A stretch of 64,000 nucleotides of DNA. It comes from Thermothelomyces thermophilus ATCC 42464 (taxonomy: Eukaryota > Ascomycota > Sordariomycetes > Sordariales > Chaetomiaceae). Made by a program: the position numbers and the translations under genes. A model generated the notes under the pieces. It worked only from the letters and a program-made list of their open reading frames with translations. It did not search any database and was not told where the DNA came from. Below are positions 51,175-61,441 of this stretch, in pieces (position 1 is the first letter of the stretch; each line of letters starts with the position of its first letter). The stretch spans positions 3,100,001 to 3,164,000 of the forward strand of contig NC_016473.1 in NCBI RefSeq assembly GCF_000226095.1, read 5' to 3'.

Positions 51175-51785
51175 ATGCCGTCTGACGTATATAGATCCCT
51201 AGCATCTATTCGTTATAAGCGTTTAGCTTAGTTTATTTCCAATTACAGATTCGTAGTGATGGCGTGTTCTCATTGTATAGAGTATAACCAAGTATGTAAA
51301 ATGATTAAAAAATCTCGTCGCTACAAGGCTTACGTGTATTAGAATCGTGCTTACAATGGTTCTAGCGTTCTAGTTTCTTCTTATAAGTTTCCGTTTCCTT
51401 ACGAGAGTATATCTCTGATTGTAACGTAGTAGATCGTATTATATACAAGCAACGTCGTTTGAAGGCTAAAGAGAAAGAGGCCAAAGCCTTGCTACAAGAA
51501 TATTAATGCAAAGCTTCTGAGGCGTTAGCCTGTCTGACTTGGGTCTGTAAATAACGAGAGTTCCTAGTGGAGAAGGGGGCAGATATAGTTATACGGGGTT
51601 TGTCGAATCTAGATAAATTGGAGGCGGTAGAACAATAGGAATTAGGGGCCGTTATATAGCTTAACGGTGGCGTTAACGTTGTTAACTAGGGCGCTGTTTT
51701 CGGTTCTGTCCTAGATTTGCTTTTAGCTAATCCGGGTTCTACTAATAGAACTGTTCTAGTTTCTTAGGGCAGTTTAAATTCTTGA
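51175..51785 (+). pseudogene. Antisense accessory ORF of element G with a six-cysteine zinc-cluster pattern
   Basis: ATG at 51175 starts a frame opposite to gag-pol. Codons at 51265-51354 give C-x2-C-x6-C-x8-C-x2-C-x6-C, with the last three Cys now Tyr (TAC). The first half reads CSHCIEYNQVC. A charged, probably coiled-coil part follows (KAKEKEAKALLQEY). At least one frame change is needed to reach the final TGA at 51783, so a small indel is likely. The tail near the end resembles that of the D/E/F antisense ORFs (SQGSLNS versus SQGNLGS if TAG was CAG). The six-Cys spacing equals that of fungal Zn(II)2Cys6 regulators. DNA binding is inferred, not shown. Confidence 0.58.
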
Positions 51786-51794
51786 CGGGTTCCT

Positions 51795-54700
51795 ATAAGT
51801 TGTCTTCTAGTTCGAAATTAAGCTATTTAACCAGGTACTATAGTTCTCTATTAATAATACGTAAATTTAGAATTTCTTTGACGTCCTATTCTTCCTCTTT
51901 ATCCTTTGCTTTAATATATATAGTAACCTTAACGTTCTTTAGTACTAGTTTGAGAAGTGAAATATGAAAAACATCTATTTATAGTTATATAGATAATAGT
52001 AACGATAGTTAGTAGTTAGATGTCGAAATTCGTTCTTTGATAACGAAGGGTCCGACCTTCTTAAAGTCTAGCTTTATGCTTAGTCGTTTAGTTTATAAGT
52101 TTCGTACGATCAGGTAGACTTTATCTCCCCTCTCTAGGCAAGGTCCCTTGAGCCTGTGTTTATCGTAGTAGTTCTTCATTCTGGTCTTGACAAACTCGAG
52201 TTCCTTTTTAAGCTTTTCATATAGTGTATATATTTGTTCTGCTTTGACTGCTGCTCTTAGCACTATAACCTCTAGTCCTTGCCTAAGGTCTGCTTTATAT
52301 CTGTAGTTCGCGAAGAACGGTGTGACTTTGGTCGTTTCCGTTAGTGTTATATTATAAGTAAGTTATACTATTAGTAATAGTATGACCTAGTCGTTTTGTT
52401 GGTAGTTAACGTAAGAGTGGAGGTACTGCTTGACAACTTAGTTTAGTCGCTCTGTTTGTCTGTTAGTCTGTGGGTGATATGCCGTTGATAGCTTGCTATT
52501 AACGCCTAATCGTTGCATTAACGCTTGCTAGAACTTCGACGTGAACTTGGTGTCTCTGTCGGTGATCCATTCTTGCGGCCAAGCATACACTGATATAACT
52601 TGCTAATAGATTACATCTACTAGTTGTTCGGCTATCTAGGACTCCTTATAGGGAAAGAAGTATACCTATTTAGTCAGGCGATCTACTATAGTAAGAATAC
52701 TATTATAGATTACTCCTATAGCCGTGTCCTTAGATTCTAGTAGCTTTGTAATGAAGTCTATTGTAACTAAACTCTATGGTTTGTTAGCTGTTAGCAGTGG
52801 CTAAAGTAGCCTATATGGCTTATATCGTGCCGTTTTACTTCGATTATGGATGTTATAGCTCTATATAACTTCCTTAACTCGTGCCGTTAACTATAGAAAG
52901 TCATAGTGTTTCTTAACTTATACGACAGTCTTCGTGACTCCTTTATATCCTCCGAGTTTCGACTTGTAGAGTTCTCGAATTATCCGCAGCTATTGATCTT
53001 TATCGTAGATATATACTTTGCCTCGGTACCAGAGTTTTCTATCTTTTTCTTCCACTCCGTCAGGTACTACTAGTCCAGGTGCTACTTGATACTATACCTC
53101 GTTAATCCTTTCTTCTTGAAAGATTATATAACATTCTAGGAACGAGTCAAGTAGATTATCTTCTATAGGTGTCTATATTTCGTAATATAGCGTTCTGTCT
53201 ATCCGTTCCTTGAACAACGGTAGTGTTGTTTCCGTTCGTCCTTTCGTATAATCCGTTCGTCGGCTTAAGATGTCTGCTTATACGTTCTCTTTGCCCTTCT
53301 TATAGCAGATCTCAAAGTTGAATTCTATAAGGAATTTTGCCTATTATATTTGTCGTCTATTAAGCTCCTTCGTCGTTGTAAAGTATCGTAAATTCTTGTG
53401 ATCTATATACACTTGTACCGGTTTAATCGTGCTACTAAGGTATAGTCGCTATTCCTTAAAAGCTTTGACAATCGTAAGTAGTTCCTTGTCGTAGATCGGA
53501 TAATTAAGATATAGTCTATCGAGTTCCTTTAAAAAGAAGGCTATAAGATATAGCTTTCCTTGTCTATCTTGTTATCCTAATTATCCTCTGATGGTATAGT
53601 CTAAAGCGTCCATTTCTACCTCGAATGGCTTCTTAGGGTCTAGTAATACTAGTACTAGATCTTTAGTAATAGCGTTATAAATTTATATAAATGCTTACTT
53701 ATGTTGTTTTTCCCATTGGAATTTAGCATTTTTCTTAGTAAGTTTATATAAAGGTCGTATAATTGCTCTAAAGTTCCTAATGAACATTTAGTAGAAGTTT
53801 ACAAATCTGATGAAACTTCGTACTTCTATAACTAACGTCGGTTGTAGCTAATTCTTGATAGCTTTAACCTTTAAAGGTTCTATCTAGATTTGTCCTAGGG
53901 ATATTTTGTATCCTAAAAAGACTATCTTCCTAACATAGAATTTGCTCTTTTCCTTGTTAGCTAATAGCTTATATATATATAGCGTGTCTAGTACTACTTT
54001 TACGTGCTTCTAGTGTTTGTCTATCGTCTTAGAGAAGATAAGTATATTGTCAAGATAATATACCGTAAATTTGTCGAGAAAGGGTCGGATAGCTTAATTA
54101 ATTAGGGCTTAGAACGTTGCCGGCACGTTTGTAAGTCTAAATAGCATGACGAGGTACTCGTAATAGCTATAGGGTGTCCTAAAGGCCGTTTTCTACTCGT
54201 TGCCCTCTTTGATCTATATATGGTTATAGGCCAATAGCAAGTCAAGACACGTAAAATATTAGGCTCCTACTAACTGATCTTGGAGCCGTGAGATTAGCGG
54301 TAACAGGTATCGGTTTTTCACGGTCTGTTTGTTAAGTTGCTAATAGTTGATATATAACTATAGCTTTCCGTCTTTCTTAGGCATAAACAGGATTAGGTAG
54401 CCTACTAGCGATATCGACAGGCAGATATATCCTCTTCGAAGGTTCTCTTCTAAATATCGTTTAAGTTCTTCGTTCTATGTCTAGCTTATATAGTAAATCT
54501 TAAAGAACTTTAGTTATACTCCTTCCTTAAGCTTGATCTTGTAATCCTATAGGCTATATTCTAGTAGTCCTTCTAGATATTTCAGTTCGAATGCTAGGTA
54601 TCCTTTGTATTCCTTCGGTACTTCCCTAGTCTTATCTCGTCTTTTAGTTTTCTAGTAGTATATAAACTTGATTCCGTCTATAGCGATGCTAGCGATTTCT

Positions 54701-57632
54701 CCTATCTCAACCTATTACTCTAATTGTAATGCTCCGTATTCGTTAACGGAGAGAATAGCTATCGGTGGTTTAGCTCGTTCCTCCTGTCGCGATATCGATG
54801 TTGTTATACTGCCTCTTCTAGAGTCTGTAGTGGTCTGCCTACTACTATCTGTCTCTTGTAGTAGATCCGTAGGATATGCCTTTCCTTAAGCATCGTCCGC
54901 TCGTAATCCTTATATACTCCCTATCTTGCTAGTCGAATATAACTCTATTTAGGGTTATAGGTAGCTACTATTCTTCTAGCTAATGTCTAGGTTATAATCT
55001 TTATACTATAGTAACTCTAATATCATGTCTTTGTCATTGCCTATGTCTACGATGCTAAATATAACTGCTATAGTCTTCCCTGCTATAGTAATATCGATCG
55101 GTTTAGTCTCCTTACGTACCTATTACGTTAGAAATAGCCCTTTGACTATGCTATACTTCTACTTTATTCTCTAGGGTATCCGTAGCTAATTTACAAGTGT
55201 CGGCGAAATCAGGTTTATCTCTACCCTACTATCTACTAGTATAAGCATTTTGTACTATTTCTACTATGCTATTATCTATAATTGCTTATCTTGCTACCGT
55301 CGTCTAAAGATTATAGCGATTTCCTATGTTTCTGCTAGGAGGTCTTAATATAGTAGTCTCTTACGCTAGTTCCTCCTATACTATACTATTACTTGCCGCT
55401 ATATAGGCGTTAATGGTTTCTAGGCCCCTTAAAGGGCCCTAACCCGTTTCCTAGGTTAGTACTAACCTCTTTAGTTATTTGGCTAATGGCGGCTTCGTCG
55501 ATCGTGCTTATTTCTATAAGCTATTAAGTGCTTACGGCTTCCTACTATTAGGTCCGTTCTACTTTCCGTCGTACGTGCTATAGCTTCGTCTGAAGCTCCC
55601 GAATTCGTAATTTCTTTTTATCCGTATAATAGAGGCAATCGTTGCTCTAGCACAAGTCCTATATATCTTGTCCCGTTCCGTAGTGCCTAGGCTAGGCTCG
55701 TCTTAGAACTATTATAATGCCTTCTAGATCGCGGGCTTCGATCTTCTAGAGCAATTTGGCCGCTCTGTTTCCTATATCGTAGACCTATTCTATAGGGCGT
55801 AAGCTTCCGTCCTTATTTCCTTGTCGGGTCGGCTAGTGATTGTTTTCGAATTTATTGCGGAAGTAATATCGGCATTCGTGTGCCATACATTAGAACTAGG
55901 GCACTTGCGTATGTGCCTTGTGTCGAGGGTATAGTCGCGTAGCGTTGCCTAGGAGGTATTAGAATTCTTTCCCGAATCCTTCCTATTATATATAGACTAT
56001 AGGTACTTTAGTACTAATATAGGAGTGTTTCTTCTAATAGCTTTCCTATATACGCTTGTCTTTTCTACGGTTCGTTCGTATAAACTAGTATTCTAGGTTC
56101 TATATATTATTACTAAGTTATTAGCCGTTAAGATACTTAGTATAGCTATTAGGCCTATTATATATTATAGGCTATTCTCCTTTAATAGTTTCTATAATAT
56201 ATTAGAGTTCCCTTATTTCGTCCTTCATTCTATCGCTCTAGTAGGTAAGTCAAATCAAGCATCTATCTTATTTATATAGTTCCGTATTAAGCCAAAAAAC
56301 TTCGTTATAATATTATTCGATTCGTTCCTAGAGGAATAAAACATTAGGTCCGGGTCTTTCAATTCCTTAGGTATCAGTTGTCTACAATCTATCCTGCCTC
56401 TATATGACTATAAAACCCCACTGCCTCAAGGCTAGGAGAATCGAAACTAGCGGTATATATTCTCCTGCCATGTCCTATTCGGCAAGACCTATCTCTAGGT
56501 CCATAGTGACCAGTTCGGAGTACGGTGCTTGTTTATCTTTACCATTGTCGTTATATCCGAGATTGTCCGTGTCACTGCCCCTATCTTTGTAGCTTGTAGC
56601 TACTATTTTGATGACGTCCTTAGTAGTTTCGTCGATAGCCGTAATTTCCTTTCTAGGGACTATCTTTTACTCTTTCTTTAGGCTTTAATATTCTTATTTA
56701 TAGTGCCCTTTCTTTCTATAGTTATAGTAGGTAATATTAGACTTGTCTTTGGTCATCTTCTTCTAGTCCTGCTTCTATGCTATATCTATATCTATAGCTC
56801 TAGGGTACGTCCTATATAAGGTACTAACGTATACTTACTTTTTCTTGTCGTTAGCTTTAACTATAGTTCTATTCATTCGACCTCGTTTCTGCTACTTTTG
56901 TACGTAGAGTCGATCATCGATTCTAATAGCCTATACGATATATTCATCTAGGGTCTCAGGCTAATTGTACTTATATAGCTTGTCTTTAATCTTTTCCTTT
57001 AAGCCGTTATAGAATAGTTACATTAATGCCTTGTCATTAAGCTAAGACTTAAGTATGTCCTATCTAAATTATATAGTATAGGAGGCTATTAACTTGGTCT
57101 ATTAGAGATTGGCAAGTCTTTCTTACGTATAAATCTTCTCGTCTTTGTCGCTAAAAACTTTCCGAAGCTCTTCTTCGAAACGGTTGTAAGATCGGAAGAC
57201 TACCTATATAAATGTATCTTAGTCGTCTTTGTCTTCCTTAATAAGATAGTCGTTCTACGTAGGCTTAAACTATCTAAGTGTCTTGCCCTCTAGTCTTATA
57301 GCTATATAGAGGACTTTGGCCTTGTTATTTAGAAACTTGTCGTTATTAAGCCAGAAGTAGGATCAGAGGTTTATTAGGAATCCTATAAGATCCTCCTTAG
57401 TTCCTCTATATTTGCCAGGTAGTTCGATCTTAATATAGCTCGCTTTAGTAGTCTCGAGCGTCTCGATTTTGGCATAGGCCTCGTTAACTAACTTCTACGA
57501 GTACTTTTCGCGGTTCTCGAGTTCCTTAATTCGAGCTTAAGCAGCCTTGTCTCTCTAGTCTAACTCCTAGATCTGCTATTAGAGTTGACCAAGCTAAGCA
57601 AGTAGCTATTTGGCTATAACGTTAGTAGCTAT
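51795..57632 (-). pseudogene. Element G gag-pol, RIP-inactivated
   Basis: The gag start at 57632-57630 reads ATA. The RT YLDD equivalent lies near 54050-54065 and the chromodomain near 51800-51880. Sequence is collinear with C, D, E and F throughout, with scattered transitions and TAG/TAA stops. Confidence 0.83.
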
Positions 57633-57698
57633 ATCGATATTAAGGTCAAAGTCACCTCTATTCTAAACTATAATAGAACAAAGGGAGTGGTAACAACG

Positions 57699-58118
57699 TA
57701 TAATAAACCTAACTTAGACTTTTTCTAAAAGGGTCTAGACGGAGGTAGATTGGGCGAGATAGGCATATAGGTTATCTAAGGGATTCGGTAAAGCTAAAGG
57801 GTTTATAACAACACTTTAGAGTTGTCTCTCACAGTAATCAGCAATGCTTAGTATAAGTACTGTGATTATGATTGTTACCACTGGTGAACTCTTAGAGTCC
57901 ACTATAACGAGTGACTATCTACATGTATATATAATCCTAGTGATCATTCCTGATCACGGTGATCGTAAGTGATCGTATGGTAGTGATTACCCTGATCACT
58001 GGTGAGTGTAGTGATCACTATGCTTCCTATGCTGTAATTGGTCCTTTCGTTCCTTTGACTTGATTGGCCCATTCGTGCCAGTGGCTTAGGCGGTATCTGC
58101 ATGTATATTTCCGTGACA
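57699..58118 (-). repeat. 5' LTR of gypsy element G
   Basis: 420 bp, equal in length to the 3' copy. TGATCA-like motifs at about 57931-58015 are better preserved here. Confidence 0.93.
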
Positions 58119-58230
58119 AAGCTCCTATAATTCTACTAAGCCTAAGGGCCTGTATACTCCTAAATCTGTCATGACTATGTTATTAATAACTCCTTTAAAG
58201 AGTTACTATTAATATAAAAGGTAGTTAAAA

Positions 58231-58563
58231 TGTGATATACTAGCCTTATAGTATCTATAGATAAGTATATAATGTTTTATTTAACTACCTTAGGGAGGAA
58301 AAAGAGGAGGAATATAAGAGTTATACGGAGGGGTGCCTTTTTAGTATATACGTATATGGCCTAGGTAGGGCCTGGTTAGGCTCCTAGTTAGGTCCTAAGC
58401 AGGCCCTGACCACACGCCCTACAAATGACCTACGAACGTCTTACGAATTAATCATATACGCTTAGGTAGGTCGAGTAGGTCTGGTCTGTTGCTAGGTAGG
58501 TCTGGTCTGTTACTAGGTAAAGCCTGGCATTGTCTAGCCTGGGTAAAGCCTAGGCTTGTAATA
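58231..58563 (-). repeat. 5' LTR of gypsy element B
   Basis: 333 bp. It keeps TGTGAT at its outer plus-strand end, where the left copy reads TATAAT. A short B leader (58124-58230) separates it from element G. Confidence 0.93.
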
Positions 58564-58568
58564 AATCT

Positions 58569-59930
58569 ATAAGATATTAGCTTAGTAGAAAGTATGTATA
58601 TAGCTACTCTAGTGGTATAATTATTCTATATAATGATAGCGATTGCTACATACTTTAACTTAGAAGTCAAGTAGTTTAATATAGTATAAGTGTTCCTTAA
58701 CGCTAAACGACTAGAAGACGATCCTATAATTTATAAATTACTAGAAGGATTTAGGTAGCTAGGGAAATATATAGAGTTATAAAAAGCTCTATATAGCTTG
58801 AGAGACTTGCTACTTTTATAGTATAAGGAGTTCTATAAAACGCTATCAGATCTAGGTATAGAACTATTAGGCAAAGAGAAGTACCTCTTCCTAAGCTATA
58901 ATAAACGAGTTATCCTAATCTTCTATATTAACGACTTCTTAGTCTTCTTTTATAAAAGTAACATTATAGCGGCCGAGTACGTAATAGAAGGAATCAAAGC
59001 TCGATATAACGTCCATAAGTAGGGTAATATCGGTCGGTTCCTTAGTATTAAGGTAATTTAAGACTAACCTATATATGAGATATAGTTAGTTTATAACTAA
59101 TATATTAGAAAGGTAGTAAGAAAATATAAGCTAGACGTACTTAGTACATATAAGCTAACTCCCTTAAGCTATAAAGAACTTAAAAAGTTTAAAGGGAGCG
59201 CTACTAATATATAGATTAAGGAGTATTAGGAGCTTATTAGATTAATCCTATACTATATAGTTATACTATGTCTAGACATTATATATACCTATTTAGTACT
59301 CTCTCGATACTTGACTAACCTAGGACTAGACTATTCATTAGAGGCGTAGCAAGTAGTAAGATATCCATTTAGGAGCTCTTGCCTATCAATCTAGTATAGA
59401 GGCAAGTAAGCGCTAGAAAGTCCGACGCTTATAATTACTAGGGATGCTTTATATATAGATGATCTAAATATATAGTATTCGTTATAAGGATATATCTTCT
59501 TCCCATTCGGAGGTCCTATTATATAGAAGGCATTATACCAAGATATCATTATAACGTCAAGCACTAAAGTAGAACTTCTAACGCTCTCCTTTATAATAAG
59601 AGAGGCTATAGCGCTTAAAAGGCTATTTATAGATATCTATCTTAAGCTTAGAGAACCTTAGAACATCTATTATAATAATTAGCAAATAATAAGACTAATA
59701 ATGGCTAAGAACGAATATATTAATACTTACCTATAGTATATAGATATCTATAATATATAGTTATACTAGGAAATAGTAAAAGGAACGTTTAAAGCTATAT
59801 ATCTACTAATTAGTTAGATATTAATAGATAGGCTTACTAAATGACTTAGCTAATAAGCCTTCGAGCATTAGAGGGCTTTCTTTAATCTTTAAGATATTAG
59901 TTATAGGCTTATATAACTAGGGGGTAGAAA
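58569..59930 (+). pseudogene. Copia element A, rest of RT and RNase H, RIP-inactivated
   Basis: The RT resumes after element B with a segment reading ATYFNLEVKQFN, typical of copia RT. The catalytic YVDD equivalent reads YIND at 58924-58944. The RNase H-like region continues to about 59900. All frames carry stops. Confidence 0.75.
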
Positions 59931-61064
59931 ATAAGTCAAATTTACTAAACAAAATACTACCTAATACTCTCTATCTACTACTATTAACTATTGCTAGGAT
60001 TAATAGCCTTACCTTTGCCTTTATCCTAGCTAGGCGACGATATAATACCTAACGTATTATTAGACGCGCTAACACGAGTATTATAAGCCTCCTTAATCTT
60101 ACTTAACTAGTAGAAGATGTTATATATAGAGCAGGTAATCTTTATAAAATATACGAGTTTAGCCTTATTAAGCTTGTACTCCTCTATATTATCTATACTA
60201 GTATGTTTAAGGTTATTCTAAAGAACTATATATAACTTCTTAAGATCTTATATATAACTATTAGTAATTTGCCTATATATTAAGGGTAGAGGTTTAGGAT
60301 CCAAGGACTTATAAAAGCCTTAGCTTTATCTAATAAAGCCTTTATTAAATCCTTTACTAACCTAATATAAGAAGTAGGACTATTATTATAGTTAGTATAA
60401 GCATTATAAGAGCTATTAGATATATAAGTAATTAGTATATATATCCTTATACTTATAGTAACTATAGGTATAACGGTAATAGTAAGAGCTAGTACCAGAA
60501 TAATTATAACATTTCCTAAAAGAACGTCTTATTAGAGCTAACTATATATACATTCTATAAGGTACCTTATAAAGCTTACTAGTTTTAATATTACTATATT
60601 TAGTTAGCTTAAACGATCTTAATGTAATTAGTAAAGTGCTAGAAAACTATAAAACTAGTAATAAAATCAATTAAATAGAGATAATAGGAATACTTATAGT
60701 TTAGAAGCTTTAGTACACTTACACTTTTAAGGCATTATAGGAGTAAGAGTTAACCTACTAGTAGTTATAATATTTGTAACAGGCGTACCTAACAAGTTAT
60801 CTATTAATTCGAGCATAAGAGGCGTTATCCTATTGTTACTATAATTAAAACTAGTAATACTATTACTACTATAATTATAATAGCTATATTTAATCTATAG
60901 CTTCAAAGGAATCGCTCTACTATACTTAACTCTTTTAGACTTCTAAATACAGAAGGCAGGCCCCCTAAAGGAGCTATCGAGGTAAGAGTAACAAAGGATA
61001 TAACACTGGGAATAGTATTACTACAAAGTGTAGTTAAACGACTATCGCCTTTAACTAGGGGGTA
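59931..61064. other. 3' region of copia element A, content unresolved
   Basis: About 1.1 kb of very AT-rich sequence lies between the RNase H and the 3' LTR. Neither strand gives a convincing frame. A minus-strand reading near 60560-60470 has a cluster of Tyr codons next to Cys (KCYNYSGTSSYYYR) that could be an eroded Cys-rich segment. Confidence 0.4.
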
Positions 61065-61276
61065 TGTCAGAAGCTATAGAGCTTCTAAGAGTATTAGCCA
61101 TATATATACCACAGCTATATAAGGCTGTTTAACGCATTGGCCAGCTCCTTTGTCTATAAATATCAGTCGTTTTTGTCTCCTTTGTAGATAGTTTAACAAG
61201 GTACTCTTTTCTTTTGTACAGCCACCTACTGCAGACTGCTTTCAACGCTCCCGGAAGCTCATCACTGCGTTCGGCA
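61065..61276 (+). repeat. 3' LTR of copia element A
   Basis: 212 bp, four bases shorter than the 5' copy because of a short indel in a CTATCTAT stretch. It is less AT-rich than the 5' copy. Confidence 0.93.
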
Positions 61277-61441
61277 GTGAGTGAGGACTAATTCTAACTT
61301 ATCTTGGGTTGGTATGGTAATTAATTAGGTAGACAGGTCGCTCAATGATTCTCAGCAAGGCCCGACTCGGTTTGCCTTCCTACACTATTTTTGATTAATT
61401 ACACGTTCCCTCCTCCCCTTTGACTGATAATTACCCCCAGC

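Larger units (their letters stand above)
50626..58118 (-). mobile_element. Element G: gypsy chromovirus inserted in the leader of element B
   Basis: The 420-bp LTRs are at 50626-51045 (3') and 57699-58118 (5'). Target duplications AAGCT at 50621-50625 and 58119-58123 are perfect. The element is 7,493 bp without insert. The LTR subtype matches C. Gag-pol is on the minus strand. Confidence 0.95.
13639..58563 (-). mobile_element. Element B: Ty3/gypsy retrotransposon inserted in the RT of element A
   Basis: Two 333-bp LTRs at 13639-13971 and 58231-58563 have RIP-altered TG...CA ends. Target duplications are GATCT (13634-13638) and AATCT (58564-58568), one G-to-A change apart. A polypurine tract on the minus strand directly abuts the left LTR (13972-13987), so the left LTR is the 3' one. 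Gag, protease and RT all read on the minus strand. Without inserts it measures 7,065 bp. Inserts are C (after 14764), E (after 30739) and G (after 50625). Confidence 0.93.
9349..61276 (+). mobile_element. Element A: Ty1/copia LTR retrotransposon, the outermost host of the nest
   Basis: LTRs at 9349-9564 and 61065-61276 begin TGTCAGAAGC and end CGGCA. Target duplications GTAAG (9344-9348) and GTGAG (61277-61281) differ by one transition. A G-rich tract (ACTAGGGGGTA) precedes the 3' LTR and a primer-binding-like stretch follows the 5' LTR at 9565. Without inserts the element is 6,998 bp. Gag, integrase and reverse transcriptase occur in the copia order (integrase before RT). Element B interrupts it in the N-terminal part of the RT region at 13638/58569. 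All frames are destroyed by RIP-type changes. Confidence 0.93.

Noticed and set aside
18002-54889. A 73-codon or similar open frame antisense to pol, present in all five chromoviruses (18002-18223, 26378-26599, 34007-34210, 40271-40492, 54668-54889)
   Set aside because: It lies opposite the protease-RT linker of pol. It stays open because it has few CAA, CAG or TGG codons for RIP to convert, and it shows no motif, so it is a shadow of pol.
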